Source: Paracoccus xiamenensis (GTDB lineage: Bacteria; Pseudomonadota; Alphaproteobacteria; Rhodobacterales; Rhodobacteraceae). Taken from it: a stretch of 64,000 bases of DNA. The stretch is taken from the NCBI RefSeq assembly GCF_011308835.1, contig NZ_JAAOHY010000001.1, positions 1 through 64,000 on the forward strand, given 5' to 3'. The notes under the pieces were generated by a model. The model was given only the letters and a program-made list of their open reading frames with translations, was not told the origin of the DNA and searched no databases. Positions 24,235-33,053 of this stretch are shown here, piece by piece. Numbering within the stretch: position 1 is the first letter of the stretch; each line of letters starts with the position of its first letter. The translations under genes were made by a program, and so were the position numbers.

Positions 24235-25182
24235 ATGCTCAGCCGCACCGCATCCAACCTGTTCTGGCTTGGCCGCCACATGGAACGCGCCGAAACCGCA
24301 TCGCGCCTGTTCGAGGTGGGGGCACGCATCACGCTGCTGCCCAACACCGCCGAGGGCTATCAGAACGAATGGCAATCGCTGCTGCGCGCCACCGGCGTGT
24401 CAGACCGCTTTGCTGCCCGCTACGACGAGGTGAGCGAGGAGAACATGGAGAAATTCATGATCTTCGACCGCGATAACCCCTCGTCGGTGGCCAGTTGCAT
24501 GCATGACGCACGCGAATCCGGCCGCATCGTGCGCACCGCACTGACCAGCCGGGTCTGGGATGCGCTGAACGTGTCCTGGCAGGAAATGCGCGGCATGGAG
24601 CCGGGACAGGAAGACGCCGCCGATCTGGCCGATTTCGTCGCCCGTCATGCCGCCACCGTCCACGGGGCCATCGACGGCACCCAGCTGCGCAACGATGGCT
24701 TTCATTTCATGAAGCTCGGCTATGCGTTGGAACGGGCGGATTCGACGGCCCGCGTGCTGGACGTCAAATATTTCGTCCTGCTGCCGCGGGTGGAGTTCGT
24801 GGGCTCTGGCCTCGACAGCTATCAATGGCAGGTGATCCTGCGGGCATTGTCGGCGCATCGGGCCTTTCACTGGGCTTACGGCGACGATGTCAGTGCCGGG
24901 CGCGTGGCGCATTTCCTGATCCTGAACGATGAATCGCCGCGCTCGCTGATGACCTCGGTACTGGAGGCGCTGTCGCATCTGGACGCGCTTGTCCGCCGCT
25001 ATGGCCAGGACGTGCCCCATTCCGCCCGCGACCGCGCGCAGGCGCTGGCGGACCGGTTGGGCAGTACCGATATCGAGGATATTTTCGACGAAGGCCTGCA
25101 CGAATTCCTGTCCGATTTCATCCGCGAGATCGGTGACATCGCCAATCGCGTGCAGGCTGACTATTTCCACGGAAGGGGCTGA
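24235..25182 (+). CDS. Alpha-E domain protein
   Basis: A 315-residue, almost wholly helical protein. It begins MLSRTASNLFWLGRHMERAE and repeats the LxYxxERAD-type motif later (MKLGYALERADSTARVLDVKY), which defines the alpha-E (DUF403) family. Its biochemical role is unknown, but it always accompanies the permuted ATP-grasp protein. The ATG at 24235 follows AGGGGGAA and lies 11 bp after the ATP-grasp stop. Confidence 0.88.
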   Translation: MLSRTASNLFWLGRHMERAETASRLFEVGARITLLPNTAEGYQNEWQSLLRATGVSDRFAARYDEVSEENMEKFMIFDRDNPSSVASCMHDARESGRIVRTALTSRVWDALNVSWQEMRGMEPGQEDAADLADFVARHAATVHGAIDGTQLRNDGFHFMKLGYALERADSTARVLDVKYFVLLPRVEFVGSGLDSYQWQVILRALSAHRAFHWAYGDDVSAGRVAHFLILNDESPRSLMTSVLEALSHLDALVRRYGQDVPHSARDRAQALADRLGSTDIEDIFDEGLHEFLSDFIREIGDIANRVQADYFHGRG

Positions 25183-25184
25183 GG

Positions 25185-26000
25185 ATGCGCCTGAAGATCA
25201 CTCATCAAACCGTCTATCGTTACGATGCCCCGGTCGGCTTCGTGGTGCAAAGCCTGCGGCTGACGCCCTCGGTCTTTGATGGCCAGAAGGTCATCGAATG
25301 GAAGGTCGATATCGACGGCGCCGAACCCGGCCCCGGCTTTCGCGACGGTGCCGGCGACTGGGTCCAGGTCTGGACCATGCGCGGCCCGGTCACCGAGGTT
25401 CCCGTCCGTATCGAGGGCGTGGTCGAGACCGCCGATCTTTCGGGGGTCCTGCGCGGCCATCGCGAAATGATCCACCCGATGGTCTATCTGCAATCGACCG
25501 ATGCCACGGCACCTGACGATGCCCTGCGCGCGCTGGCAGAGGAGCCCGAGGCCGACCTGTCGCCGCTGGATCTGGCCCATGCGCTGTCGGCGCGCGTATC
25601 CGAGGTAATCGCCTATCGGCCCGGCGTCACGCACCTGAATACCACGGCCGCCGAGGCGCTGAGTCTGGGCGAGGGGGTCTGTCAGGACCACGCCCATGCG
25701 CTGATCGCGCTGGCGCGATTGCGTGGGCTGCCAGCGCGATATGTCTCGGGCTATCTCAGCGCCGATGCCGATGGCGCCGAACATGAGGCCGCGCATGCCT
25801 GGGCGGAAATCCATGTGGACGGGCTTGGCTGGGTCGGCTTTGACGCCGCCAATCGCTGCTGCCCCGATGACCGCTATGTCCGCACTGGCTCGGGGCTGGA
25901 TGCCCGCGATGCAGCGCCGATTCGGGGCGTCCGCGCCAGCACCGGCATGCGCGCCGAGGAGCTTGACGTCACGGTTGCGGTCGAACCGGTCGCACCCTAG
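25185..26000 (+). CDS. Transglutaminase-like cysteine protease-fold protein
   Basis: A 271-residue protein with an N-terminal beta domain (MRLKITHQTVYRYDAPV, the Transglut_N pattern). A papain-like core follows, with catalytic Cys near residue 166 (GVCQDHAHALIALAR), His in EAAHAWAEIHV and Asp in GFDAANRC. It would hydrolyse or transfer an amide bond. It begins 2 bp after the alpha-E gene. With a ligase and a protease alongside, it may trim or attach a peptide (inference from known genomic association). Confidence 0.88.
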   Translation: MRLKITHQTVYRYDAPVGFVVQSLRLTPSVFDGQKVIEWKVDIDGAEPGPGFRDGAGDWVQVWTMRGPVTEVPVRIEGVVETADLSGVLRGHREMIHPMVYLQSTDATAPDDALRALAEEPEADLSPLDLAHALSARVSEVIAYRPGVTHLNTTAAEALSLGEGVCQDHAHALIALARLRGLPARYVSGYLSADADGAEHEAAHAWAEIHVDGLGWVGFDAANRCCPDDRYVRTGSGLDARDAAPIRGVRASTGMRAEELDVTVAVEPVAP

Positions 26001-26032
26001 ATTGCGGAGTTACGAAATCCGTTGAGCTGCCG

Positions 26033-26761
26033 ATGACCTATTGTGTTGCGCTGAAACTGAATGCCGGACTGGTGCTTCTTTCCGATACCCGGACGAATGC
26101 CGGGCTGGACAATATCGCCACCTATCGGAAGATGTTCTTCTTCGAAGAACCGGGCGAGCGCGTGATTGCGATCATGACGGCGGGCAGCCTGTCGGTCACG
26201 CAGACCGCCATTTCCCGCTTGCGCGAGGCGATTGACGACCCCGATGCTGATGGCCGCACCTCGATCATGCGGGCCGAAACCATGCTTGGCGTGGCCGATA
26301 TCATCGGCGATACGCTGGCGCGTACCCGGCGCGAGATCGCCAGCCAATGTTCCGATCTGAAGCAAAGCCAGGCCTCGGCCAGCATGATTGTCGCCGGCCA
26401 GCGGGTGGGCGGCGACATGCGGCTGTTCCTCGTCTATCCCGAAGGCAACCATATCGAAGCCACCGAGGACACGCCCTATCTGCAGATCGGCGAACACAAA
26501 TACGGCAAGCCGATCCTCGACCGGGTGGTGACGCCGGCGACCAGCCTTGAGGACGCGCAGAAGGCGGCACTGTTGTCGATGGATTCGACGATGAAGTCGA
26601 ACCTGTCGGTGGGGATGCCGCTGGACCTTGCGGTGATCGAAAAGGATGCCTGCCGGGTCAGTGCCAAGCGGCGGATCATGAACGGCGACCCGCAATTCTC
26701 GGCGATGTCCGATGCCTGGTCCGAGGCGCTGCGCGATGCCTTCGTGAAAATGCCCCTCTGA
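26033..26761 (+). CDS. Anbu, proteasome-like peptidase
   Basis: A 242-residue member of the Ntn-hydrolase fold, the ancestral beta-subunit of bacteria. The start MTYCVALKLNAGLVLLSDTRTNAG places Thr2 as the likely catalytic residue after Met removal. The SDTRTN block, KMFFFEEP and MTAGSLSVTQ are typical. Anbu assembles into helical or ring structures; substrates are unknown. It closes the operon with the permuted ATP-grasp, alpha-E and transglutaminase proteins, 32 bp after the last. Confidence 0.88.
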   Translation: MTYCVALKLNAGLVLLSDTRTNAGLDNIATYRKMFFFEEPGERVIAIMTAGSLSVTQTAISRLREAIDDPDADGRTSIMRAETMLGVADIIGDTLARTRREIASQCSDLKQSQASASMIVAGQRVGGDMRLFLVYPEGNHIEATEDTPYLQIGEHKYGKPILDRVVTPATSLEDAQKAALLSMDSTMKSNLSVGMPLDLAVIEKDACRVSAKRRIMNGDPQFSAMSDAWSEALRDAFVKMPL

Positions 26762-26964
26762 CCTCAGGTTTCGGCCCGTGGCCGAGCCTGCGCGCCACCT
26801 GTCCAGTGGTTTTCTGCGCCCAGCGGGGCCAGACCGGCCGACGGTGGAAAACGGTCCATCGGCAAATCTTGGCCGAATCACCACGTCGGTGGAATTAGGT
26901 CTTGCCGGGCTACTGATGGTGATTCGGGGGCAAAATTATCCACAACCTTGCATTGAAAGGGCGA

Positions 26965-26984
26965 ATATCTGTCCAAAAGGACAG
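26965..26984. promoter_or_regulatory. Palindromic operator-like site A
   Basis: CTGTCC, AAAA, GGACAG forms a perfect palindrome, preceded by ATAT. An 18-of-20 match to the same 20-mer lies at 44468-44487. The spacing and symmetry suit a dimeric regulator, perhaps LuxR-like, but no binder is known. Confidence 0.45.
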
Positions 26985-27150
26985 TCATGCAGGCTAATCC
27001 GACAATATGTGAAACCGCTCTTGTGTGTTAGCGTTTCGACAAGGGCAATTGATCGAAGCGTAGCGATCCAAACTGAACGCTCTGGTTGATTTTATTGCCC
27101 ATCGAACAGAGGCGCAGCGTGTCAGCGTCTCTTTCTGTAGGGAGGTGGAA

Positions 27151-27397
27151 TTGGCGCTTTCTGTGATCCGGTTTCCGTCGAAAGCCACGCGTGGAGGTGG
27201 TGTCGGCTTCTGGATCGCGCAGGACGGCCCTGACAAGGGTGAGACCCTGCATCTACAGTCGCGCCGGTCTGCCGGGCCAGGCATGGCACTTCGATCCGCG
27301 CCGCGTCTTGGCGGTGTCAGCCGTGGTCATCTCGGCCGAACTGAATACTGCTCTGCCCCGACCGTACTGGCGTGCGATCGGGTGGGGCGGAGACTGA
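27151..27397 (+). pseudogene. Possible frameshifted small gene
   Basis: A GGGAGG box stands five bases before a TTG at 27151 (GTG at 27145 is alternative). The frame reads MALSVIRFPSKATRGGGVGF and onward to about LHLQ, with fair codon bias. Near 27255 the bias moves to the +1 frame, which continues LPGQAWHFDPRRVLAVSAVV and ends PRPYWRAIGWGGD before TGA at 27395. A one-base indel would join them into about 80 residues. No family was recognised, so it may also be chance. Confidence 0.25.
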
Positions 27398-27605
27398 CCC
27401 TGCGCCATGTGGGGCGAGGTCAGCATAGTGTTACGTAACGAGTCGCACGTTTAGTTGTTAATAAGTGCCGCCGGGTTGGTGCAGCAGCATACCGCTGGGC
27501 GTAGGATGGGATGTGGCCGGGCCTGCAAAGGTCCGGCTCATTCGTTTCTGCCGGCGCGGGCGCAGGCAGCAGGCCGTATCCGGCTGCCATCCACCTTCGC
27601 GGGGG

Positions 27606-28880
27606 CTAGACGATCCCGCCGCCGCCTGCCGCCGATTGCGGACGCTGGCCCGCGACCCGCGCCCGATAGCCAGAGGTGCGATAGGTCGCCACCGGGTCGA
27701 TGGCCGCACCCGCGCGGGCGCGGGCCATGGCCAGGATCGGCTCGACATCGGTACGGAAGGCCGCGCGCAGCGTCGCCGCCGCCATCAGCGCGTCATTGTC
27801 CTGCCGGTAACCTTCAAGCACCACCCGGTCGACCAGCGAGGCCTGCACATAGGCGCGCTGGATCTCGCAGGCGCTGACGATCAGGCTTTCGATGGGGTCG
27901 GTGACATTGTGACTCTGGTCGATCATATGCGACAGGTTCAGGCCGGGCGTGTCCTCCAGCTCGACCAGCTCGTTGAAGACCAAGAACAGGCGGAACGGGT
28001 CGATGGTACCGCTGTCCAGATCGTCATCGCCATATTTGCTGTCGTTGAAATGGAACCCGCCCAGCTTGCCGGCGCGGATCAGCCGCGACACGATCATTTC
28101 GATATTCACATTCGGCGCGTGGTGGCCCAGATCGACCAGGCACTGCGCCTTGTCGCCCAGTTCCTGCGCGGTCATCAGGCTGGTGCCCCAATCCTGCACC
28201 ACCGTCGAATAGAAGGCGGGCTCATAGATCTTGTGTTCGCTGAAGATCCGCCAATCTTCCGGCAGGCCCGCATAGACCTGCCTCATGGAATCCAGATAGC
28301 GGTCGAACTGCCGACTGAGCGAGGTCTGGCCGGGAAAGTTCGACCCGTCCCCGATCCAGACGGTCAGCGCCTTCGACCCGATGGCCTGCCCGATCTCGAT
28401 ACATTCCAGATTATGCTCGACCGCCTGTTGGCGGGTGGCCGCGTCGGTGTGGGACAGCGAGCCGAACTTATAGCTGCGCGCCTGTTCCGGCTGATCCTGA
28501 AACGTGTTCGAATTCATGGCGTCAAAGCCGAGGCCCGTCAGGGCGGCCTTAGCCAGCAGATCCGCCGGATCGGCCTTGTCCCAGGGGATATGCAGGCTGA
28601 CGCGGGGCGTGGCCTTGGTCAGCTGGTGGATCACGCCGCAATCGTCCAGCTTGTCCATGATGCCGCGCGGCTCGCCCTTGCCGGGGAAGCGCGCGAAGCG
28701 GGTGCCGCCGGTGCCGGTGCCCCAGCTGGGTACGGCCACGCCGAAGCGCATGGCGCGGTCGGTCAGGGTTTCGATATCGACGCCGCGCCGGGAAAGACGT
28801 TCGCCAAGGGCGTCGTAATCACTGGCGAGATCGGCGTTGCGGGTGGCGTTTTCGCCTTCGATCAGGGATGCGTCGATCAT
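27606..28880 (-). CDS. rhaI: L-rhamnose isomerase (RhaI, Pseudomonas/Rhizobium type)
   Basis: A 424-residue TIM-barrel isomerase converting L-rhamnose to L-rhamnulose. The sequence contains typical blocks: AVPSWGTGTGGTRFARFPG, LTVWIGDGSNFPGQ, EHKIYEPAFY (metal-ligand Glu), CLVDLGHHAPNVNIEMI and GFHFNDSKYGDDDLD. The last two carry the His/Asp ligands. This isomerase belongs to the xylose-isomerase-like class found with a fused aldolase-dehydrogenase. Its ATG overlaps the rhaD stop (ATGA), so the two are coupled in one leftward transcript. Confidence 0.95.
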   Translation of the reverse strand: MIDASLIEGENATRNADLASDYDALGERLSRRGVDIETLTDRAMRFGVAVPSWGTGTGGTRFARFPGKGEPRGIMDKLDDCGVIHQLTKATPRVSLHIPWDKADPADLLAKAALTGLGFDAMNSNTFQDQPEQARSYKFGSLSHTDAATRQQAVEHNLECIEIGQAIGSKALTVWIGDGSNFPGQTSLSRQFDRYLDSMRQVYAGLPEDWRIFSEHKIYEPAFYSTVVQDWGTSLMTAQELGDKAQCLVDLGHHAPNVNIEMIVSRLIRAGKLGGFHFNDSKYGDDDLDSGTIDPFRLFLVFNELVELEDTPGLNLSHMIDQSHNVTDPIESLIVSACEIQRAYVQASLVDRVVLEGYRQDNDALMAAATLRAAFRTDVEPILAMARARAGAAIDPVATYRTSGYRARVAGQRPQSAAGGGGIV

Positions 28881-30979
28881 CGCGTGAACGCCTGCACATT
28901 GCCGGCATCGACATTCAGGATATTCCCGGTCGATTTGGCGCTAAGGTCGCTGGCGAAGAAATAGATCCCTTCAGCGATATCCTCGGGCAGAACCGAGCGC
29001 TTCAGCATGGAGCGCTGGCGATACATTTCCTCAAGCCCTTCCTTGTCGGTCTTGTAGGTCGAGGCGCGCTGATCCAGCCAATCGCCTTCCCAGATCTTGG
29101 AGCCGCGAAGCACCGCGTCGGGGTTGACCACGTTGACGCGGATGCCGCCTTCGGCCCCTTCCAGCGCAAGGCAGCGGGCGAGGTGAATCTCGGCGGCCTT
29201 GGCGGTGCAATAGGCGCTGGCATTGGGGCTGGCGGCCAGCCCGTTTTTCGACGCGACGAAGATGACCGAGCCGCCGATATCCTGCGCGCGCAGCATCCGA
29301 AACGCATCGCGGCTGACCAGGAAATAGCCGGTGGACAGGATGTCCATGTTCTTGTTCCACAGGGCCAGCGTCGTGTCCTCGATGGGCGAGGATGACGCGA
29401 TCCCGGCATTCGATACCAGAATATCCAGGCCGCCGAATTCCACCGCCGTCTCGGCATAGGCCTTCGCGACCTGCGCCTCGTCGGTGACGTTCATCTGCAC
29501 GCCGCGCACCACATCCGCGCCGTGGCGGGCGGCGAAGCCCTTGGTGACTTCTTCCAGCGCGCCGGCGTCGATATCGGCCAGCATGACGCAGGCGCCTTCG
29601 CGCAGCATCCTTTCGGCCGTTGCCGCGCCGATGCCGCCCGCGCCGCCGGTCACCAGCGCGATCCGGCCCGCCAGCGATTTCGGCTTGGGCATGCGCTGAA
29701 GCTTGGCTTCTTCCAGCAGCCAATATTCGATATCGAAGGCTTCCTGTTCGGGCAGGCCCTGATAGGTGGAAACGCCCGAGGCCCCGCGCATCACATTGAT
29801 GGCGTTGACATAGAACTCGCCCGAGATTCGCGCCGTCGCCTTATCCAGCGCAAAGGTGATCATGCCGACGCCGGGGACCAGATAGACGACCGCATTCGGG
29901 TCACGCAGGGCAGGGCTGTCGGGGTGCTTGCAGCGGTCGTAATAGGCCGCGTAATCGTCGCGGTAAGCGGCGATGGCATCGGGCAGGCTGGCCAGCGTCC
30001 GGTCCAGATCCGGGTTGGCCGGGTCGAAATCGACGACCAGCGGGCGGATCTTGGTGCGCAGGAAATGGTCCGGGCAAGAGGTCCCAAGCGGCGCCAATTC
30101 GTCCAGCATTTCCGAGCCGACAAAATCCAGCACTGCCTGCTGATCGTCGAAATGTCCGACCTTGTGGCGGTCCTTGGAAATCAGCCCGCGAATGACCGGC
30201 ATCAGCTTTGCCGCAATCTCGCGCCGCTGTTCTGCGGGCAGGGTGGGCAGCTTTGCACCACCGAAAACCGGCTTGCCATCCGTCTTCGCCTCCAGCCAGG
30301 CGGCCGCCTTGTTGATGACGTCAAGCGTGGTCTGATAGCATTCCTCGGCGGTGTCGCCCCAGGTGAACAGCCCGTGGCTTTCCAGCACGGCGCCCTTCGC
30401 TTGCGGGTTCTCCTTGGCGAATTTTTCCAGCCACAGACCCAGCTCGAACCCCGGCCTCTTCCATGGCAGCCAGCCGATTTCGTCGCCGAAGATCTCGGCC
30501 GTCAGTTCTTTCGAATTGACCGAGGCCGCAATGGCGATGATCGCGTCGGAATGGACGTGATCGACATGCTTGCGGGGGACATAGGCGTGCAAGGGCGTAT
30601 CAATGCTGGCGGCGCGCGGGTTCAGCGCGAAGGTGCAATGCGGCAGATAGCCGACCATCTCATCTTCATGTGCAAGGCCGCGATATTTGCCCTTAAGTGC
30701 TTGCAGCCTGTCCATGTACAGGGTCGAAAAGCCGTCCATCTTCATCGACCCGATGTCCCCGCCGGAACCCTTGACCCAAAGGACTTCGACCGTCTCGCCG
30801 GTGAGGGGATCGGTTTCCATCACCTTGGCCGAGGTATTGCCGCCGCCGTAATTCGTCACCCGCTTGTCCGAGCCGAGCAGATTCGACCGGTAAAGCAGCT
30901 TTTCCGATTCGCTCATCTGGGCGGCCTTGGCGCTATCCCACAGATTTTTCAGTCGATTTTCGGGGTTCTTGTCGGTCAT
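28877..30979 (-). CDS. rhaD: Bifunctional rhamnulose-1-phosphate aldolase / lactaldehyde dehydrogenase
   Basis: A 700-residue fusion. The N-terminal part (to about 430) is a class II aldolase with nucleotide- or phosphate-loop GGGNTSAK and zinc His in HVDHVHSDAI. It splits rhamnulose-1-phosphate into dihydroxyacetone phosphate and L-lactaldehyde. The C-terminal part (about 435-700) is a short-chain dehydrogenase with TGGAGGIGAATAE, NAG (VSNAGIA) and YCTAKAAE, oxidising lactaldehyde. GGGAGG stands before the ATG. It lies leftward from the rhamnose operator and is coupled to rhaI. Confidence 0.95.
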   Translation of the reverse strand: MTDKNPENRLKNLWDSAKAAQMSESEKLLYRSNLLGSDKRVTNYGGGNTSAKVMETDPLTGETVEVLWVKGSGGDIGSMKMDGFSTLYMDRLQALKGKYRGLAHEDEMVGYLPHCTFALNPRAASIDTPLHAYVPRKHVDHVHSDAIIAIAASVNSKELTAEIFGDEIGWLPWKRPGFELGLWLEKFAKENPQAKGAVLESHGLFTWGDTAEECYQTTLDVINKAAAWLEAKTDGKPVFGGAKLPTLPAEQRREIAAKLMPVIRGLISKDRHKVGHFDDQQAVLDFVGSEMLDELAPLGTSCPDHFLRTKIRPLVVDFDPANPDLDRTLASLPDAIAAYRDDYAAYYDRCKHPDSPALRDPNAVVYLVPGVGMITFALDKATARISGEFYVNAINVMRGASGVSTYQGLPEQEAFDIEYWLLEEAKLQRMPKPKSLAGRIALVTGGAGGIGAATAERMLREGACVMLADIDAGALEEVTKGFAARHGADVVRGVQMNVTDEAQVAKAYAETAVEFGGLDILVSNAGIASSSPIEDTTLALWNKNMDILSTGYFLVSRDAFRMLRAQDIGGSVIFVASKNGLAASPNASAYCTAKAAEIHLARCLALEGAEGGIRVNVVNPDAVLRGSKIWEGDWLDQRASTYKTDKEGLEEMYRQRSMLKRSVLPEDIAEGIYFFASDLSAKSTGNILNVDAGNVQAFTR

Positions 30980-31047
30980 TGATGCCTCCCGCTATGCGGC
31001 CAGCCGGGCCGCCCTCTCATGTCGGATACACGCGCCGACGCCGCAGC

Positions 31048-31119
31048 GTCAATCATTTTCAATCAAAAACGCGCACAATGCAGGCGCAGAATGACTTTCT
31101 GCGATTGAAAATGATTGAC
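31048..31119. promoter_or_regulatory. Inverted-repeat operator of the divergent rhamnose operons
   Basis: GTCAATCATTTTCAATC (31048-31064) and GATTGAAAATGATTGAC (31103-31119) are perfect 17-bp complements with a 38-bp spacer. Each arm contains two CAATC units 10 bp apart, typical of tandem DeoR-family sites. It lies 69 bp before rhaD and 46 bp before rhaR, so both divergent promoters lie within or near it. RhaR binding and release by a rhamnose pathway intermediate are inferred. Confidence 0.8.
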
Positions 31120-31164
31120 AATGCGCGAGACTGATGGAAGCTTCGCTAAAAATGAGAGGTCCTT

Positions 31165-31971
31165 ATGCTGGAAACTGAGCGCCATCGAATCATCCTTTCG
31201 GCCGTGCAGGAACGGCCGGTGGTCACGGTGGCCGATCTGTGCGCGCTGACCGGCGTGTCCGAGGCGACGATCCGGCGCGATATTGGCCAGTTGCATCTGG
31301 CCAAGAAGCTGCGCCGGGTGCGTGGGGGTGCCGAAGCCATCGCGCCGCCGCAATTCGTCGGCATCAATGCCCGCCCCTTCGCCGTCAACCAGACCCTGCA
31401 TATCGCCGAAAAGCGCGCCATCGCGCAGGCGGCGGTCGATCTGTGCGAAGACGGCGACGCGATCATCATCAATGGCGGCACGACGACCTTCCAGATGGTT
31501 CATCCGCTGGCGACCAAGCGGATGCAGGTCTTCACCAACAGCTTCCCGATTGCCGAGCATCTGCTGAAGCAGTCGAAAAACACCGTGCTGCTGCCGGCGG
31601 GCGCGATTTACCGCGAACAGAACATCATCCTGTCGCCATTCGACGCCGACGGCTCCAGCCATTTCTATGCCAAGCGGATGTTCATGGGCTGCCGCGGGCT
31701 TGGCCCGCTGGGCCTGATGGAGGGTGACCCGCTGCTGGTGCAGGCCGAACAGAAGCTGATCGGGCAGGCGGATGAGCTGGTCGTGTTGGCCGACAGTTCC
31801 AAGTTTCACCAGCGCTCCAGCCTGCTGCTGTGCCCGTTGAACCGCATTCACACCGTCATCACCGATGACGGAATCGAGGACCGCACGGCCTCTATGCTGG
31901 AAGCCGCAGATATTCGTCTGATCGTGGCCGAAATCGCCGCATCGGACCGTCAAAAGCGCGCAGAGGAGTGA
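31165..31971 (+). CDS. rhaR: DeoR-family rhamnose regulator
   Basis: A 268-residue DeoR regulator with the helix-turn-helix VTVADLCALTGVSEATIRRDI, then RRVRGGAEAI, and a sugar-sensor domain (IIINGGTTTFQMV; VFTNSFPIAEHL). It is first of the rightward rhamnose operon, matching rhaR in Rhizobium leguminosarum by order and family. It probably represses both arms through the 17-bp inverted repeat 46 bp upstream. GAGGT precedes the ATG. Confidence 0.88.
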   Translation: MLETERHRIILSAVQERPVVTVADLCALTGVSEATIRRDIGQLHLAKKLRRVRGGAEAIAPPQFVGINARPFAVNQTLHIAEKRAIAQAAVDLCEDGDAIIINGGTTTFQMVHPLATKRMQVFTNSFPIAEHLLKQSKNTVLLPAGAIYREQNIILSPFDADGSSHFYAKRMFMGCRGLGPLGLMEGDPLLVQAEQKLIGQADELVVLADSSKFHQRSSLLLCPLNRIHTVITDDGIEDRTASMLEAADIRLIVAEIAASDRQKRAEE

Positions 31972-32001
31972 CGCGCATTACCGCTCATTTGGGAGGAAAA
32001 G

Positions 32002-33003
32002 ATGAGCATTCTGAAAAAGGCACTGACCACGGCGGCGCTGGCAAGCGCGCTGATCGCGGGATCGGCATATGCGCAGGACGGCGAGAAGATGCGCATCGCA
32101 CTTGTCGCCAAGGCCCTGGGCATCGGCTTCTTCGAGGCCGCGAACAAGGGCGCGCAAGAGGCGGCGGCAGAGCTCGGCGATGTCGAGATCATCTATACCG
32201 GCCCGACCGATACCACGGCGGAAGGTCAGATCGAGGTCATCAACAGCCTGATCGCGCAGCGCGTTGATGCGATTGCCATCAGCGCCAATGACACGAATGC
32301 GCTGGTGCCCACGCTGAAAAAGGCCATGGATCGCGGCATCACCGTCATCAGCTGGGATTCGGGCGTGGCTCCGGAAGGCCGCCAGATGCAGCTGAACCCG
32401 TCCTCGGCGCCGCTGATCGGCAACACGATCATCAAGCTGGCCGCCGATCACCTGCCCGAGGGCGGTGATGTGGCGGTGCTGTCGGCGACCACCACCTCGA
32501 CCAACCAGAACACCTGGATCGCCGAGATGGACAAGGTCAAGGGCGACTACCCGAACGTCAACGTCGTCGGCACCGTTTACGGCGATGATCTGGCCGACAA
32601 GTCCTATCGCGAGGCGCAGGGCCTGATGCAGACCTATCCTGACCTCAAGGCGATCATCGCGCCGACCAGCGTCGGGATCGTGGCGGCGGCGCAGGCGGTC
32701 ACGGATGCGGGCAAGGTCGGGCAGGTGAATGTCACCGGGCTTGGCCTGCCGTCTGAAATGGCCGGGCATGTGAAATCGGGCGCGTCCAAGTCCTTCGCGA
32801 TCTGGAACCCGATCGACCTTGGCTATTCCGCGACGATGATCGCCTATCATCTGGCCAAGGGCGACGCCACGGCCGAACCGGGCGCGGTGATCCCCACCGG
32901 CCGCATGGGCGAGGTGACGCTGGACGAGAATACCGAGGCCGCCATGGCCGATCCCTTCACCTATGACGCCAGCAACATCGACGAGTTCAGCTCGATCTTC
33001 TGA
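32002..33003 (+). CDS. rhaS: Rhamnose ABC transporter substrate-binding protein
   Basis: A 333-residue periplasmic protein. The Sec signal ends at SAYA, cleaved before QDGEK. It has a class I sugar-binding fold like RbsB: IALVAKALGIGFFEAANKGAQEAA, QRVDAIAISANDTNALVP, VAVLSATTTSTNQNTW. It captures L-rhamnose and delivers it to RhaTPQ. A GGGAGG box precedes the ATG. The gene is followed by a GC-rich hairpin before rhaT that may keep its transcript more abundant. Confidence 0.93.
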   Translation: MSILKKALTTAALASALIAGSAYAQDGEKMRIALVAKALGIGFFEAANKGAQEAAAELGDVEIIYTGPTDTTAEGQIEVINSLIAQRVDAIAISANDTNALVPTLKKAMDRGITVISWDSGVAPEGRQMQLNPSSAPLIGNTIIKLAADHLPEGGDVAVLSATTTSTNQNTWIAEMDKVKGDYPNVNVVGTVYGDDLADKSYREAQGLMQTYPDLKAIIAPTSVGIVAAAQAVTDAGKVGQVNVTGLGLPSEMAGHVKSGASKSFAIWNPIDLGYSATMIAYHLAKGDATAEPGAVIPTGRMGEVTLDENTEAAMADPFTYDASNIDEFSSIF

Positions 33004-33010
33004 ACGTGTC

Positions 33011-33033
33011 GGGGCCCGGTCCGGCCGGGCCCC
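33011..33033 (+). other. GC-rich hairpin after rhaS
   Basis: GGGGCCCGG (33011-33019) and CCGGGCCCC (33025-33033) form a perfect 9-bp stem with a 5-base loop. No U-tract follows. Placed just after the binding-protein gene, it probably stabilises the rhaS 3' end or partly terminates, giving more RhaS than RhaT. Confidence 0.7.
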
Positions 33034-33053
33034 ATCTGCTGAAGGGGGTTCTC

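Larger units (their letters stand above)
26762..27605. other. Long convergent intergenic region
   Basis: These 844 bp lie between the convergent Anbu operon and rhaI. They contain a perfect DnaA-box-like TTATCCACA (26936-26944), a 6-bp palindrome at 26969-26984 and a possible broken reading frame at 27151-27397. A gap this long between two gene ends is unusual here and hints at a lost gene or an unannotated RNA. Confidence 0.5.

Noticed and set aside
26936..26944. Replication origin at the DnaA-box match
   Set aside because: A single TTATCCACA without clustered boxes or an AT-rich unwinding region is not enough, and no dnaA, parAB or gidA genes are nearby.
29522..30982. Long rightward reading frame (486 codons) opposite rhaD
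   Set aside because: It is a shadow of the high third-position GC of rhaD, with no ribosome site and no recognisable domain.
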